Below, piece after piece: positions 15,730 through 24,699 of a stretch of 64,000 nucleotides of DNA. The DNA lies in contig CAZBZS010000008.1 in NCBI GenBank assembly GCA_964496475.1, forward strand, positions 1-64,000, in the 5' to 3' direction. Under the pieces are notes generated by a model. It was not told the origin of the DNA and ran no database searches. It worked only from the letters and a program-made list of their open reading frames with translations. The first letter of the stretch is position 1. Every line of letters begins with the position of its first letter. A program made the position numbers and the translations under genes. This DNA comes from JASLPR01 sp964496475 (GTDB lineage: Bacteria; Chloroflexota; UBA11872; VXNJ01).

Positions 15730-17316
15730 TTATTTCTTTACGGGCGCGTCCACAACCAGCGTCTCGGTGGTGAGGAGCATTATCGCCGAGCTCACCGCGT
15801 TGCTGATGGCGAGTCGGGTGACCTTCACCGGGTCAATAATCCCCGCCTTAATCAGGTCCTCGTATTCGCCGTTCATCACGTTGAATCCGATGGCGCCCTC
15901 TTCTTCCCGAACCTTTGAGGCGACCACCTCGCCGTCGAGTCCGGCGTTGCTTGCGATCTGAATCAGCGGCTGCTCCAACGCCTTGCGCACTATTGTCGCT
16001 CCGACCAGCTCATCGCCCTTAAGATCGAGCTCGTCAATAGCGGCCTCGGCCCGTACCAACGCCACCCCGCCGCCCGTGATGAAGCCTTCCTCAAGCGCGG
16101 CGCGAGTCGCCGCCACGGAGTCCTCCACCCGATGCTTTAGCTCTTTCTGCTCGACCTCCGTCGGCGCCCCCACCCGGATGACCCCAACCGTTCCAGAAAG
16201 GTTGTTGGCACGCTCGGACAATTTCTCGCGGTCGTAGTCGTTCTTTGCACGTGCGTGCGTATCCCAGATAGATTCGATTCGGCGTTTGATCTCGTCCGGG
16301 TCTCCATGTCCCTTCACGATCACCGTCTCGTCCTTCCGCACAGTTACGCTATCCGCCCGGCCCAGGTAAGACAGGTCGATTTTGTCCCAGCCCACACCGA
16401 TTTCCTTGGCCACCAGTTTTGCGCCCGTGAATATCGCGTAATCATCCAGCATCCACCGTCGCCGCTCCCCGAATGCGGGCGCCTTAACCGCCGAGACGTT
16501 CAGCGTCCCGTTCACCCGATTTAGAACCAGCAGCCCGAGCGCCTCCCCTTCGATGTCCTCGGCGATTACCAGCAGATCTCGCTGCCCGGCCTCGACGAAT
16601 TGTTCGAGCAGCGGCAGTATGTCCGCCGCCGCCGACAGCTTTTGGTCGGTCAACAAGATATGCGGCTTTTCAAGGGATGCCGCCGTCTCAGCCTCCGCCC
16701 CGCCGAAATATGGCGAAACGTACCCGCGGTCGAAGGTCAGCCCGCTGACAAGTTCGATTTCGACATCATTCGTGTGGCCATCTTCGAGGTTTACGCCGCC
16801 CTCTTTGCCGACCTTGCTCAGCACTCCCGCAATGGTTTCCCCTAACTCCCGGTCGCCTGCCGAAACCGCCGCCACGAATTGCAACTGCTCGTCGCTCTCA
16901 ACGTTGGACGCGCCGGCGTTCAAGTGTGCGATAACGGCCTCGCAGGCTTTTTCCATGCCCGGTCTCAACATCATGGCGTTCGTGCCCGCCGTCACCACCC
17001 GAAGGCCTTCCGCGTAGATCGCCTGAGTGAGGATCGCCGCCGTGCTCGTACCGTCGCCCGCGCTGGTGTTTGTCTCCTTGGTGGCCTGATAGGCGATCAG
17101 CGCCCCGGTGTTCACGAAGGGGTCTTTGAGATTGTCTACCACGTTCGCCACGGTGTATCCGTCGTGGGTAACGAGTGGGCTGGAGAATCGCTTTTCTATC
17201 ATCACGTTCCGGCCCTTGGGTCCCATCGTGACGCGTACCGCGTTGCTGAGTACGTCCACGCCTTCCTTTATCGCCTCGCGGGCGTCAGATCCGAGCAGAA
17301 CCAATTTTCCGGGCAT
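15730..17316 (-). CDS. groL: Chaperonin GroEL
   Basis: 60-kDa chaperonin subunit that folds proteins inside a double-ring cage. Hallmarks: VRVTMGPKGRNVMIEK, the ATP-binding GDGTSTAAILTQAI, GGAEAETAA in the apical region, and TGGGVALVRAEAAI in the equatorial domain. The 528 aa cover the full fold but the tail ends VVDAPVKK, without the usual Gly-Gly-Met repeats. No groES precedes it: the upstream gene is trmD, 233 bp away. I found no CIRCE element in that gap, so heat-shock control by HrcA is not evident. It may be a second, non-operonic copy. Confidence 0.96.
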   Translation of the reverse strand: MPGKLVLLGSDAREAIKEGVDVLSNAVRVTMGPKGRNVMIEKRFSSPLVTHDGYTVANVVDNLKDPFVNTGALIAYQATKETNTSAGDGTSTAAILTQAIYAEGLRVVTAGTNAMMLRPGMEKACEAVIAHLNAGASNVESDEQLQFVAAVSAGDRELGETIAGVLSKVGKEGGVNLEDGHTNDVEIELVSGLTFDRGYVSPYFGGAEAETAASLEKPHILLTDQKLSAAADILPLLEQFVEAGQRDLLVIAEDIEGEALGLLVLNRVNGTLNVSAVKAPAFGERRRWMLDDYAIFTGAKLVAKEIGVGWDKIDLSYLGRADSVTVRKDETVIVKGHGDPDEIKRRIESIWDTHARAKNDYDREKLSERANNLSGTVGVIRVGAPTEVEQKELKHRVEDSVAATRAALEEGFITGGGVALVRAEAAIDELDLKGDELVGATIVRKALEQPLIQIASNAGLDGEVVASKVREEEGAIGFNVMNGEYEDLIKAGIIDPVKVTRLAISNAVSSAIMLLTTETLVVDAPVKK

Positions 17317-17494
17317 TAAATGTGCCTTTCGCTGAAATTCGCCAGTCGAAATTATTTAGGTGTGCCACGACCCCGTTGGGCGCGGACGGTCTCTCCGGTC
17401 CTGACGCCGCTCGGCGGCTTCTGTTCAGGTACGGCATTGAGACCGAACAGCAATTTTGATCGTTACTCGATCTTTTTACAAGCACCGTCCCGGG

Positions 17495-17528
17495 CCGGGC
17501 CCTCCTGCCGGAGGTTGGACGGGCCCGG
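17495..17528. repeat. GC-rich hairpin between trmD and groEL
   Basis: CCGGGCCC (17495-17502) and GGGCCCGG (17521-17528) form an 8-bp stem, and a CCTCC/GGAGG pair lies inside the loop. There is no adjacent T run in the minus direction, so it is not a clear terminator; it could be a Rho-assisted pause or an mRNA-stability hairpin. Confidence 0.5.
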
Positions 17529-17549
17529 TCGCCATGAGCCAGGCCCCGA

Positions 17550-18317
17550 TTATTGGCGCTCATCCTCAAAGAATAGTTTTGCGGCGGTTGGTTCTTCGCG
17601 CAGCAGCCAGCTTCGTTCGCCTTCATCCAGTATCTCGGTGCGGAGGAGATCCGGCCTTCGCAGCAGGGTGCGCCGGAGCGATTCCAGCCGCCGCCACTTC
17701 TCCACCTCTCCGTGGTTACCGGACAGCAGTATCTTGGGGACCGCGATGTCCGCGAAGACTCGGGGCCGTGTGTAATGGGGATGTTCCAACAGGCCTCCGG
17801 CATGCGACTCCGACACCAGTGACTCCTCCTTGCCCACCACCCGGGGCACCAGTCGGGCGACGGCCTCGGTAACCACCATCGCCGCCAGCTCGCCGCCAGT
17901 CATCACATAGTCTCCAATCGAGAGCTCCTCATCCACGTACGCCTTGCGGACTCGCTCATCGACTCCCTCGTACCGTCCGCACACGAGCACCAGCCTTGGT
18001 AGTCGCGCCAACCGCGATGCCGCCTCATGATCGAACAGCGGACCCTGTGGGCTCATCAGCACCACTCGGGAATCCGACTCTCGGACCGCCGTAATCGCAT
18101 CGGCCAGCGGCTCGGGCTTCATCACCATTCCCGGTCCCCCGCCAAACGCGTAATCATCCACCGTGCGATGGCGATCGTGGGCATGGTCTCGAATATCGTG
18201 AAATCCTAGATCCACGATTCCCCTTTCCCGTGCACGCCCCATCACGCCGTGGTCAAAGACGTTTGCGAACATCTCCGGAAACAGTGTCAGGATGTCTATG
18301 CGCATTCCAGCGCTCAC
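17550..18317 (-). CDS. trmD: tRNA (guanine-N1)-methyltransferase
   Basis: This enzyme methylates G37 of tRNAs reading CNN codons, preventing +1 frameshifting; it has the SPOUT knot fold. Visible motifs: MRIDILTLFPEMF, DDYAFGGGPGMVM, the knot LVLVCGRYEGVDER and SIGDYVMTGGELAAM. At 255 aa it is full length. The GTG at 18317 directly follows the rimM stop (TGAGTG), with GGAGGA in the end of rimM acting as ribosome-binding site; an ATG four codons later also fits. It is the last gene of rpsP-khpA-rimM-trmD. rplS, often next in this operon, is instead at 50.2 kb. Confidence 0.96.
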   Translation of the reverse strand: MSAGMRIDILTLFPEMFANVFDHGVMGRARERGIVDLGFHDIRDHAHDRHRTVDDYAFGGGPGMVMKPEPLADAITAVRESDSRVVLMSPQGPLFDHEAASRLARLPRLVLVCGRYEGVDERVRKAYVDEELSIGDYVMTGGELAAMVVTEAVARLVPRVVGKEESLVSESHAGGLLEHPHYTRPRVFADIAVPKILLSGNHGEVEKWRRLESLRRTLLRRPDLLRTEILDEGERSWLLREEPTAAKLFFEDERQ

Positions 18318-18860
18318 TCAATCCTCCTCCAGTAGTCCCGCCGGCAGGTCGACGATGATCTTGCCCGACTCAAGATCGATATCGCGAATAACGGCGTCAA
18401 CCGCCGGGACCAAGATTTCCCCCAACGGCCCCGTTACCTCGTACACATCGTTTGCGGGCGTTTGCACGATTCCGGTCACCTTGCCCAGCTGCTCCCCGGC
18501 TTCAGTTTGCACCTCCAGTCCCTCAATCTGGAACTGAAAATAGCGGCCGTCCAGATGCGACGTGGCCTCCAGGCGGTCCACGTAGAGCACGGTCCCACTC
18601 AGCGATCGTGCCTCTTCGCGAGAATTGCATCCGGAGATCAGGAGGCGAGGCTTACCCACGGAAGCAAACTCTAGAATCCGACGCTCATCGAACTCCTCGC
18701 CGGCATATACCCGCTGACCGGGCTCCAGGAGGGTGAGTACGTCGGTGGCGAGTTCCAGATGTACCCACCCATTGAGGCCAAATGCGCCCCGAATCGTTGC
18801 GATCGCTCCGAAACGCGAGTCTGGCGAATCTAATCCGCTTCGACTATTTCGAGGACACAT
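18318..18860 (-). CDS. rimM: 16S rRNA processing protein
   Basis: RimM binds ribosomal protein S19 and assists maturation of the 30S head. The 180-aa sequence has the RimM N-domain (IATIRGAFGLNGWVHLEL, with the usual IxxxxGxxGxVxV spacing), LLISGCNSREEARSL, then a PRC-barrel (GRYFQFQIEGLEV to EILVPAVDAVIRDIDLESGK). It overlaps the 3' end of the KH-domain gene by 31 bp and its stop abuts trmD, which indicates translational coupling. The first 15 residues are not conserved, so the start is approximate. Confidence 0.94.
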   Translation of the reverse strand: MCPRNSRSGLDSPDSRFGAIATIRGAFGLNGWVHLELATDVLTLLEPGQRVYAGEEFDERRILEFASVGKPRLLISGCNSREEARSLSGTVLYVDRLEATSHLDGRYFQFQIEGLEVQTEAGEQLGKVTGIVQTPANDVYEVTGPLGEILVPAVDAVIRDIDLESGKIIVDLPAGLLEED

Positions 18861-19072
18861 CGTCCTTCCTGCCCGACCGGCGCGGACCGCATCAGTGTCC
18901 GGATCGCGGTCGCCATGCGGCCCTGCCGTCCGATCACGCGACCCATATCCCGCGAGTCCACCGAGAGCTCGTAAACGGTCACCCGACCGCGGTCGATGCG
19001 GTCGACCGCCACGCGTTCGCGGTGTACGACCAGATGTCTGCCGATAAATTCGATCAATTCGTCCACGGTCAC
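18830..19072 (-). CDS. khpA: KH-domain RNA-binding protein
   Basis: An 80-residue protein of the YlqC/KhpA type. The GxxG loop is seen in DMGRVIGRQGRMATAIRTLM, the helix-turn-helix that grips RNA. KhpA proteins bind many transcripts and in some firmicutes work with KhpB to control cell elongation and division. Position between rpsP and rimM is typical for Gram-positives, Chloroflexota and relatives. Confidence 0.94.
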   Translation of the reverse strand: MTVDELIEFIGRHLVVHRERVAVDRIDRGRVTVYELSVDSRDMGRVIGRQGRMATAIRTLMRSAPVGQEGRCVLEIVEAD

Positions 19073-19119
19073 CCCTCTCGCCGGCCGAGCGGAATCAACG
19101 CCGCGGCCCGGGACGGCTG

Positions 19120-19593
19120 TTACTTGGCCTTCGCCTTGCTGTCGCTCTTGGCTTTCGATTTCGCTTTCGCTTTAGCCTTGCTCTTCGCTTTGGCCTTGCT
19201 CTGCCCTTTGGCCTTGCTCTGCCCTTTGGCCTTGCTCTTCGCTTTGGCCTTGCTCTGCCCTTTGGCCGTCGCATCGCTGCTGGCTTCGCCAGCCGGGGCC
19301 GCCATAGACGCGGCCGTCCCGGGCCCGGCTTTCGCCTGTTTCAGCCCATCCCGAAATCCCGGTTCCGCGGCCTCTAGCAGTTTCCACACCCGATCGCTTG
19401 GCTGCGCCCCGTGCTGCACCCACCTCCGGGCCTTTTCCACATCAATCTGAATCCCGCTGGGGACAGACAGGGGATCGTAGTGACCCAAATCGTCCACGTA
19501 CCGTCCATCCCGGGCGGCGCGAGAAGGAATAACTACGATCCGATAGGAGGGTCTTTTCTTCCGGCCCCTGCGGGCGAGGCGAATTCTCAGCAA
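19120..19593 (-). CDS. rpsP: 30S ribosomal protein S16 with long repetitive Lys/Ala/Ser tail
   Basis: S16 is a primary 30S assembly protein. Residues 1-83 are a normal S16: MLRIRLARRGRKKRPSYRIV, GRYVDDLGHYDPL and AQPSDRVWKLLEA. After a linker (about residues 84-109) there is a roughly 45-residue tail made of short units such as KGQSKAKAKSKA repeated to the C-terminus, encoded by imperfect 6- and 18-nt DNA repeats (19120-19265). The total of 157 aa is nearly double the usual 80-90. The tail resembles histone-H1-like basic tails and probably contacts rRNA, but this is inference. It is the first gene of the rpsP-khpA-rimM-trmD operon. Confidence 0.93.
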   Translation of the reverse strand: MLRIRLARRGRKKRPSYRIVVIPSRAARDGRYVDDLGHYDPLSVPSGIQIDVEKARRWVQHGAQPSDRVWKLLEAAEPGFRDGLKQAKAGPGTAASMAAPAGEASSDATAKGQSKAKAKSKAKGQSKAKGQSKAKAKSKAKAKAKSKAKSDSKAKAK

Positions 19594-19800
19594 GCGTGGT
19601 ACTCCGGGAACTGTGGTTCTGGGACGTCGGGCGCCCCCCGCTCTGGGGTCTGGTTAATGGCGGGACTGGCGGCGACAGGGGAGTATATCAGCGAAGCTGG
19701 TATCTATCGCACCGATCCGGGCCGCCCCGTGAGGCCTGCTGCGCCACCGGGCGGCGCCCTGAATGAATTTCACCCGCGTCGCCGGCGACGCGCCAGTAAA

Positions 19801-20748
19801 ATGGAGCGGCGCGGCCCACACCCGGAGTCAATCGCCCTGACCAGCAACCTGGAACCCGAGGATAGCTTTGGCGAACCAATCAGCGACCCTGACGGCCCGC
19901 GAGCCCCGGGGGACGACGTGCTGGATCGCGTTCTACGCAAGAAGCGGAACATCCCTCGAGGCACGACTCCCGCCGGCGCCCCCTCTAACCGCTCCGAATC
20001 CGGATCCGATCCGGCTCCTGCCAAGGTGGGACCTGAAAGTGTTGAGTCTGTCGGCCAGGTAAGTGCGCCGGTGTCGTCCGGGCGCGGCCCTGCGGCCGAA
20101 CTTCCCTCCGGGGGTGGCCTGGCAACCCGGGGCTCTCCAGCAACCGCGGAACTATGGCCGGATTCGCTATCCAGACATCTACCGCAGCCGCCGCTCTCCG
20201 GCTGGGACAGCTTTCGCCTCTCCCCAGCCTACCGTCTGGCCGGAGCGGCCATCTGGGTCGTGGCTCTGTTCGTGCTGTGGAGGGTGGGATCCGCCTTTCT
20301 CGAGGGCGAATTCATGATGCGGGTGCTCGCCCTCGACGCTCCTTTTCTGCCCGTGCCCGCGCCCGATTCCATCGCAGTTGCTGAGGTCAGCCTGAAATCG
20401 GCGGCATTTGTCGGAGCTCCGCTCGTGCTTGCGGTGTTGTTGTTTGCCGGCGCTTATCAGATCGATCGGACGGCCCGGAGGACGTTTGGATTCGACGAAT
20501 CCCTGGACTCCCAATATCCGTCCGGTTACGTGGTCACCGCGATACTTTCCGTATTTCCCCTTCTGGTGTTCGGGGTTGTCGGCGCGGCCTGGGGAGGGGT
20601 CGCCCTAGCCACCTGGGCCATCAGTCATGAAGGTTGGGGGTCTGTGCTGGCCCTGCTGGCGCTTATGGCCGTGTTCAGCATTACCCTGTGGATATTGGAT
20701 AGGGGTTTCGAACGGCAGGAACCTTCGGGACGGCCGCGACCCCAGTAG
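19801..20748 (+). CDS. Hypothetical membrane protein with proline-rich cytosolic N-terminus
   Basis: 315 aa, family not recognised. Residues 1-145 are low-complexity, rich in Pro, Ser, Gly and acidic residues, and probably disordered. The rest holds about four membrane helices: RLAGAAIWVVALFVLWRVG, SAAFVGAPLVLAVLLFAGAY, YVVTAILSVFPLLVFGVVG and VLALLALMAVFSITLWIL. The frame stays open upstream into the antisense of rpsP; I chose ATG 19801 because upstream residues are not protein-like. It is transcribed away from the rpsP operon. Confidence 0.6.
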   Translation: MERRGPHPESIALTSNLEPEDSFGEPISDPDGPRAPGDDVLDRVLRKKRNIPRGTTPAGAPSNRSESGSDPAPAKVGPESVESVGQVSAPVSSGRGPAAELPSGGGLATRGSPATAELWPDSLSRHLPQPPLSGWDSFRLSPAYRLAGAAIWVVALFVLWRVGSAFLEGEFMMRVLALDAPFLPVPAPDSIAVAEVSLKSAAFVGAPLVLAVLLFAGAYQIDRTARRTFGFDESLDSQYPSGYVVTAILSVFPLLVFGVVGAAWGGVALATWAISHEGWGSVLALLALMAVFSITLWILDRGFERQEPSGRPRPQ

Positions 20749-20931
20749 TATTCTCATCAGGGCGTGGGAGAGTCGGCGGAAGGTGCTCGGGTCCGGCGCA
20801 CTTGTGACTTGACATAGTTCAGGCGGGCCGGGATTCGACCGAGAATACGTCTGTAGAGAGCCCTTCTACTTCCAGATGCCGTGACCGGATAAGAGCGACT
20901 ACCACTTCGACGATCAACCCGAGTACCCAAC

Positions 20932-21102
20932 ATGACCGACAAAACCCAAGCACGACCCTCGCCCGAGGAAGAGCAAGCGCAACTCTCCCTCCAGGATGAG
21001 CAGGACACCGAGGCCGCGATAGCGGCGGCTGATCTTCAGCCGCCCGAGGAGGAATCCGGTCCCGCGGGCGACCCGGCAGGGTCGGGTGGGAGGGCTCGGT
21101 GA
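20932..21102 (+). CDS. Small acidic protein, 56 aa, coupled to the creatininase-family gene
   Basis: The reading frame starts MTDKTQARPSPEEEQAQLSL and continues acidic and Pro/Gly-rich to the stop, so it is probably unstructured. Its stop overlaps the GTG start of the next gene in the sequence GTGA (21099-21102), the usual arrangement for translational coupling. This overlap is the main evidence that it is translated. No function is assigned. Confidence 0.5.
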   Translation: MTDKTQARPSPEEEQAQLSLQDEQDTEAAIAAADLQPPEEESGPAGDPAGSGGRAR

Positions 21103-21815
21103 AATACGAAAGAATGATGCCGCTCGAAATCGAAGCGGCACTGCGAGAACGGCCAATCGCGATCATCCCTTGGGGAGCGCTCGAATGGCACGGCCATCAT
21201 CTGGCAATCGGACTGGACGCCATTAAGGCGAGTGCGATCGCCGACGCCGTCGCAGACCGCCTGGGTGCGGTGTCGCTCCCGCCCGTCTACGCCGGCTATC
21301 AAACCATGAAACCCCATCGCGGCTTTCGCCACTGCGTGGAAATGTCAGCCGACACCGTCGGGGGCCTCGTCCGCGACTATGTCAGCCAGCTCGCGAACGA
21401 GGGTTTTCGCCTCATCGTCATTATCACCGGCCATTACGGTCGTCGCCACGTCGATCTCCTGAAATTCCATGCTGGCCAGATTGCGGCCGAAGTGGGTGTC
21501 AGGGCGTGGGTGCTTGCCGAATATGAGGTGGCTCAGGATCAGGGCTACACCGGTGATCACGCTGCCCGCTGGGAGACCAGTCTCCTATGGCATGTAGCCC
21601 CGGAATTGGTGGATCTTCAGCGTTATCGATCCGATCTCACCGGCGACGAGCAGGGAGTCATGGGTGATAACCCCGCCACGTCGGCCTCCGCCGCGGATGG
21701 AAGGCGGGTTTTCGATCTGATTGTCGAACGCATGGCCGAACGGGCCCTGAGTGAGTTGGAGGAGCCCGAACAGCCGCGATACGAGCCCTGGAGTCCAACT
21801 CCCGCCCCCCGGTAG
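21099..21815 (+). CDS. Creatininase-family metal-dependent amidohydrolase
   Basis: 238 aa. The family includes creatininase and the mycofactocin and FAPy-deaminase proteins, which hydrolyse cyclic amide or formamide bonds with two metals. The key motif ALEWHGHHLAIGLDAIKAS supplies Glu, His and Asp ligands, ITGHYGRRHVDLL corresponds to the usual NGHGGN segment, and TGDHAARWETSLLW gives the HAG-xx-ETS motif (here HAARWETS). The third metal ligand Glu is kept. The start is GTG 21099, overlapping the preceding small ORF by 4 bp. The exact substrate is not deducible. Confidence 0.88.
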   Translation: MKYERMMPLEIEAALRERPIAIIPWGALEWHGHHLAIGLDAIKASAIADAVADRLGAVSLPPVYAGYQTMKPHRGFRHCVEMSADTVGGLVRDYVSQLANEGFRLIVIITGHYGRRHVDLLKFHAGQIAAEVGVRAWVLAEYEVAQDQGYTGDHAARWETSLLWHVAPELVDLQRYRSDLTGDEQGVMGDNPATSASAADGRRVFDLIVERMAERALSELEEPEQPRYEPWSPTPAPR

Positions 21816-21829
21816 CTGTGCGTCCCGTT

Positions 21830-22273
21830 CTACGCCTCTAACTGCTCTCCCAGGGCGATCTGGCCGGTTTCTCCGTCCTCAATGAGTTCAAAATTGATCT
21901 TCTCGTCAGGCGTCATGTGCAAAATGAGCGTCGTTCCCACCCGCTCGCAGCCCATCGCGCGTTCAGTGGCGATGTCCAGCCGCTTGCAGGCGTCAGAAAA
22001 TAGGGCACTCAGCGATACTGATTTTCGCGGTGGCAAACTTCTACGGTCCTTTTCGGTTTGTTCTTGGCCCCCTAGGATACCCAAGTGACTCCCGGCTGAC
22101 GCGCTCCGCTCACCGCGCACCCGCTTCCGCGGCTTAAACCGTTGACCATCCCGATCCAATGTAACTAGACTTTTCGGGTTCGCGCGGTCGCTGGCGATAG
22201 TCCCGCTCCAGCCGGCGGGCCGGCAACCACATCCCCGGACGATCCGGCTTCCACGGATTGACCCGTCCTTCAA
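21830..22273 (-). CDS. Hypothetical protein
   Basis: No family is recognised. Only the C-terminal half (about residues 82-147: RKSVSLSALFSDACKRLDIA through HMTPDEKINFELIEDGETGQ) has a composition typical of a folded protein; the first 80 residues are Arg/Gly-rich and may be untranslated, so the true start could be far downstream. It is convergent with the creatininase-family gene and divergent from rplY. If it is not a gene, the 470-bp interval 21816-22288 holds nothing else I can recognise. Confidence 0.4.
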   Translation of the reverse strand: MKDGSIRGSRIVRGCGCRPAGWSGTIASDRANPKSLVTLDRDGQRFKPRKRVRGERSASAGSHLGILGGQEQTEKDRRSLPPRKSVSLSALFSDACKRLDIATERAMGCERVGTTLILHMTPDEKINFELIEDGETGQIALGEQLEA

Positions 22274-22288
22274 ACCTTAAAGAGAACC

Positions 22289-22957
22289 ATGCCCGACCGA
22301 CCATCACTGACCGCGCAGGACCGTACCGTATTCGGCAACCGCCTGGGGCAACTTCGCCGCAGCGGCGTCATCCCGGCCAATCTCGTCGTCCCCGGCGCGG
22401 ATTCCGTGCCGCTCCAGCTGGACGGACACGAAATGGCCACGCACCTGCGCAAGCTCGGTCGGGGTGGCCTGGTTGAATTGAAAATGTCGGGCGACACCGA
22501 GGTGGTACTTCTTCAGGATGTGGACATCCACCCGGTGTCATCGCGACTGCAGCACGTAATTTTCCGGCACGTAGACATGTCTCAGCCTATCGAGGTCTCG
22601 GTAAGCGTCCAGTTCATCGGAGACGCCCTGGCCGACACGATCAGCGGCGTTTACGTGGCCCGCGAAATCGATGGGGTGCTGGTACGCTGCCTCCCCGACA
22701 ACATCCCCCAGAAAATCACGGCCGATATCAGCGAGCTCGAATCCGCTGGTGACTCGTTTCGGATCAAAGATCTGGAGCCCATCGATGGGGTCGAGTTCCT
22801 TGACGAGCCCGATACCCCGCTCGCGGTAGTCCATATCGAGCGCCTCGAGGAAGAGGAAGAAGAACTCGAAGAAGGTCTGCTCGACGTGGACGCCGAGGTT
22901 GAGGAGGGCGACGAGGCTGCGGACGAGACCCCGGACGAAGGCTCCGAAGAGGAGTAA
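22289..22957 (+). CDS. rplY: 50S ribosomal protein L25, long CTC/TL5 form
   Basis: L25 binds 5S rRNA in the large subunit. The N-terminal 5S-binding domain (GNRLGQLRRSGVIPANLV, then VLLQDVDIHPVSSRLQHVIF) and the C-terminal TL5 beta domain (PIEVSVSVQFIGDA to ISELESAGDSFRIKDLEP) are both present. The C-terminus is a long acidic tail rich in Glu/Asp, common in CTC-type L25. The 222-aa length fits. An AAAGAGA sequence lies just before the ATG. The gene is monocistronic here. Confidence 0.93.
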   Translation: MPDRPSLTAQDRTVFGNRLGQLRRSGVIPANLVVPGADSVPLQLDGHEMATHLRKLGRGGLVELKMSGDTEVVLLQDVDIHPVSSRLQHVIFRHVDMSQPIEVSVSVQFIGDALADTISGVYVAREIDGVLVRCLPDNIPQKITADISELESAGDSFRIKDLEPIDGVEFLDEPDTPLAVVHIERLEEEEEELEEGLLDVDAEVEEGDEAADETPDEGSEEE

Positions 22958-23053
22958 GCTGCGTCGTCGAGGATGCTTCTTGACGCCGGCCCGGTGGCCG
23001 GGGCCCGCGGGCGGGGCCGGAGCGTCGATCCGCGTAAGCCGACCGATCCTCGT

Positions 23054-24699
23054 CTACGCCCCCGAGCGGCTTCGCCGGCGACTAATCCTGAAGATGAAGT
23101 AGGCGACGCTCGCGATCGCGGCCGCGGGCACGCCGAATATGACTGTCCAGATCAGCGCGTCCACCGCTCCCCGGGCGAAGCCGCCAAGAGCCTCAAGGCT
23201 GTCACCCACGGTGCCACCGGGGTTCCAGGCCGTCCGTCCGGATACATCTTCGGCAAGCGCCGACAAGAACGCCTGGTCGGTGTTGTCCTAAATCTGATTG
23301 TCTGCATTGGTGGCGACGATTTCGTCCTCGACCGCCAGGTCCTCCTCACCCACGTCCATCCAAAGCTCCACCCAGCGGATTCCCGCCTCACGTGCTTCCA
23401 GGATGCTGCAGGCTCCAGACGATCGTGCGTGTCTGCTCATCGTAGGCCTCTCTGTCGCCTGCGCTCACGGAACTCGTTCCGGCCGGAACCGACGCCGTCA
23501 GGACCACATCTTCAGCGTGCCCGGTGCCGCCGTTCTGGTAATTGAGGAGGAGATTTGCGTTGTCTCCTCTCGCGACCACCGAAGGGATTTCCACACTCAC
23601 CGACAGGTCAGCGAAGAAGGTGATCGTGGTCGAGCTGGAGTTGTTATCCAGTTCGGTCTCGGTGGTACCGGTCGAGATGCGAACCGCCGTCTCCAGAGAT
23701 GTCTCGGACGATTCCGCCCGCAGGCTCAGGGTCAGGCTGCCGCGGGCGCCGGGGCCCAGGTCAGACAGGTCCCAGGTCACGGTGCGGGCCGCCGGATCAT
23801 ATTTGCTGTCGAAGTCGGCCCAGTCGAATCCCATCTGCTCCGGTACCGTGAGCACCAGAACCGCGTCGCGGGCCTCGATACTCTCCTCGTTGCGGCAGCT
23901 GACCACGTATGTTTGGGAGGAATTCGCGTAAGGCACGCCGGCGGCTGCAATCTCGGTTGAGACGTCCGGCGGAGCGTGCAGCACCACCGTCACGGTTGAA
24001 AAATCGATCTGATTGTCCAGCAGGTTCATCCGCCCCTGCAGAAGCTCAACGTCACCCCGCACGGAGCGCAGCCGGTCCTGCACCGCGAGCACGTCTTCCA
24101 CGTCTTCGGCCTCGGCAAAAATCAGCAGGTACTGAGCCTCTGTGGCCTTCAGGTTTCGAAGCTGCGAACTAATATCTGTACGTTCCTCGGTCACGTCGCG
24201 GCTGTTGATCGTGTCTCGCAGCACCTCGGCCGCCAACGACTTCGCTTCCGCGATCACCATGTCAAACGAGGCGCTCGGAATTGGGAGCGTCAGGGTTGTG
24301 GGCAGACCGGATTCCGGGTCCCGGATATCGGAATTTGAGATTTACACCCCGGCGGCTCCGGCCACGATTTGTTGAATTTGCTCGATAGCCCGATCGAGAT
24401 CGGCCAGTATCAGGCTGAGGCTGGCGTTGCGGATGATTTTCCGACCCGTGGGGGCGACTTCGGCGATCAGCTCCGGCTCGGCCGCGCCAGCGCCGCGGGC
24501 GCTGGCGCGGCCCTTACCGCTTCCGCTGCTGACTCAATGTCCATTTCGGCGAAGCGAGCGCCGTCATCTGGGCTGCCGAAGGTTGGCGGCGGCATTATCT
24601 CATCGCGACTCGAGGGTAAGAACGTCGCCACTGCTCCGCGGCTAGTAGCAGCACAAGCACGATGGCGCCGGCGAAAATTGATAGTCGTCTCTTGCTCAC
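23054..24699 (-). pseudogene. Decayed DUF4349 membrane protein
   Basis: An intact gene would encode an envelope protein with an N-terminal membrane anchor, a coiled-coil DUF4349 domain, an internal beta domain and a C-terminal helix. The pieces are all there but in different frames: GTG 24699 with SIFAGAIVLVLLLAA; then MPPPTFGSPDDGARFAEM in a second frame; then GRKIIRNASLSLILADLDRA with a TAA at 24342-24344 in place of the usual Tyr; then ERTDISSQLRNLKATEAQYL up to a frameshift near 23390; a TAG at 23288-23290; and finally a C-terminal helix ALIWTVIFGVPAAAIASVAY. Three frame changes plus two stops make this a pseudogene unless the assembly is poor here. Domain order is otherwise normal. Confidence 0.85.

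Noticed and set aside
17317..17549. CIRCE/HrcA operator upstream of groEL
   Set aside because: No TTAGCACTC-N9-GAGTGCTAA or close variant was found; only a GC-rich hairpin is present.
19130..19265. Tandem repeats considered as a CRISPR array
   Set aside because: The units are 6-18 nt, contiguous without unique spacers, and lie inside the rpsP frame.
24342..24344. TAA recoded as tyrosine, because both DUF4349 and trpB2 have TAA at a conserved Tyr
   Set aside because: TAA terminates intact genes here (for example groEL and rplY), and both affected genes carry additional damage, so decay explains it better.
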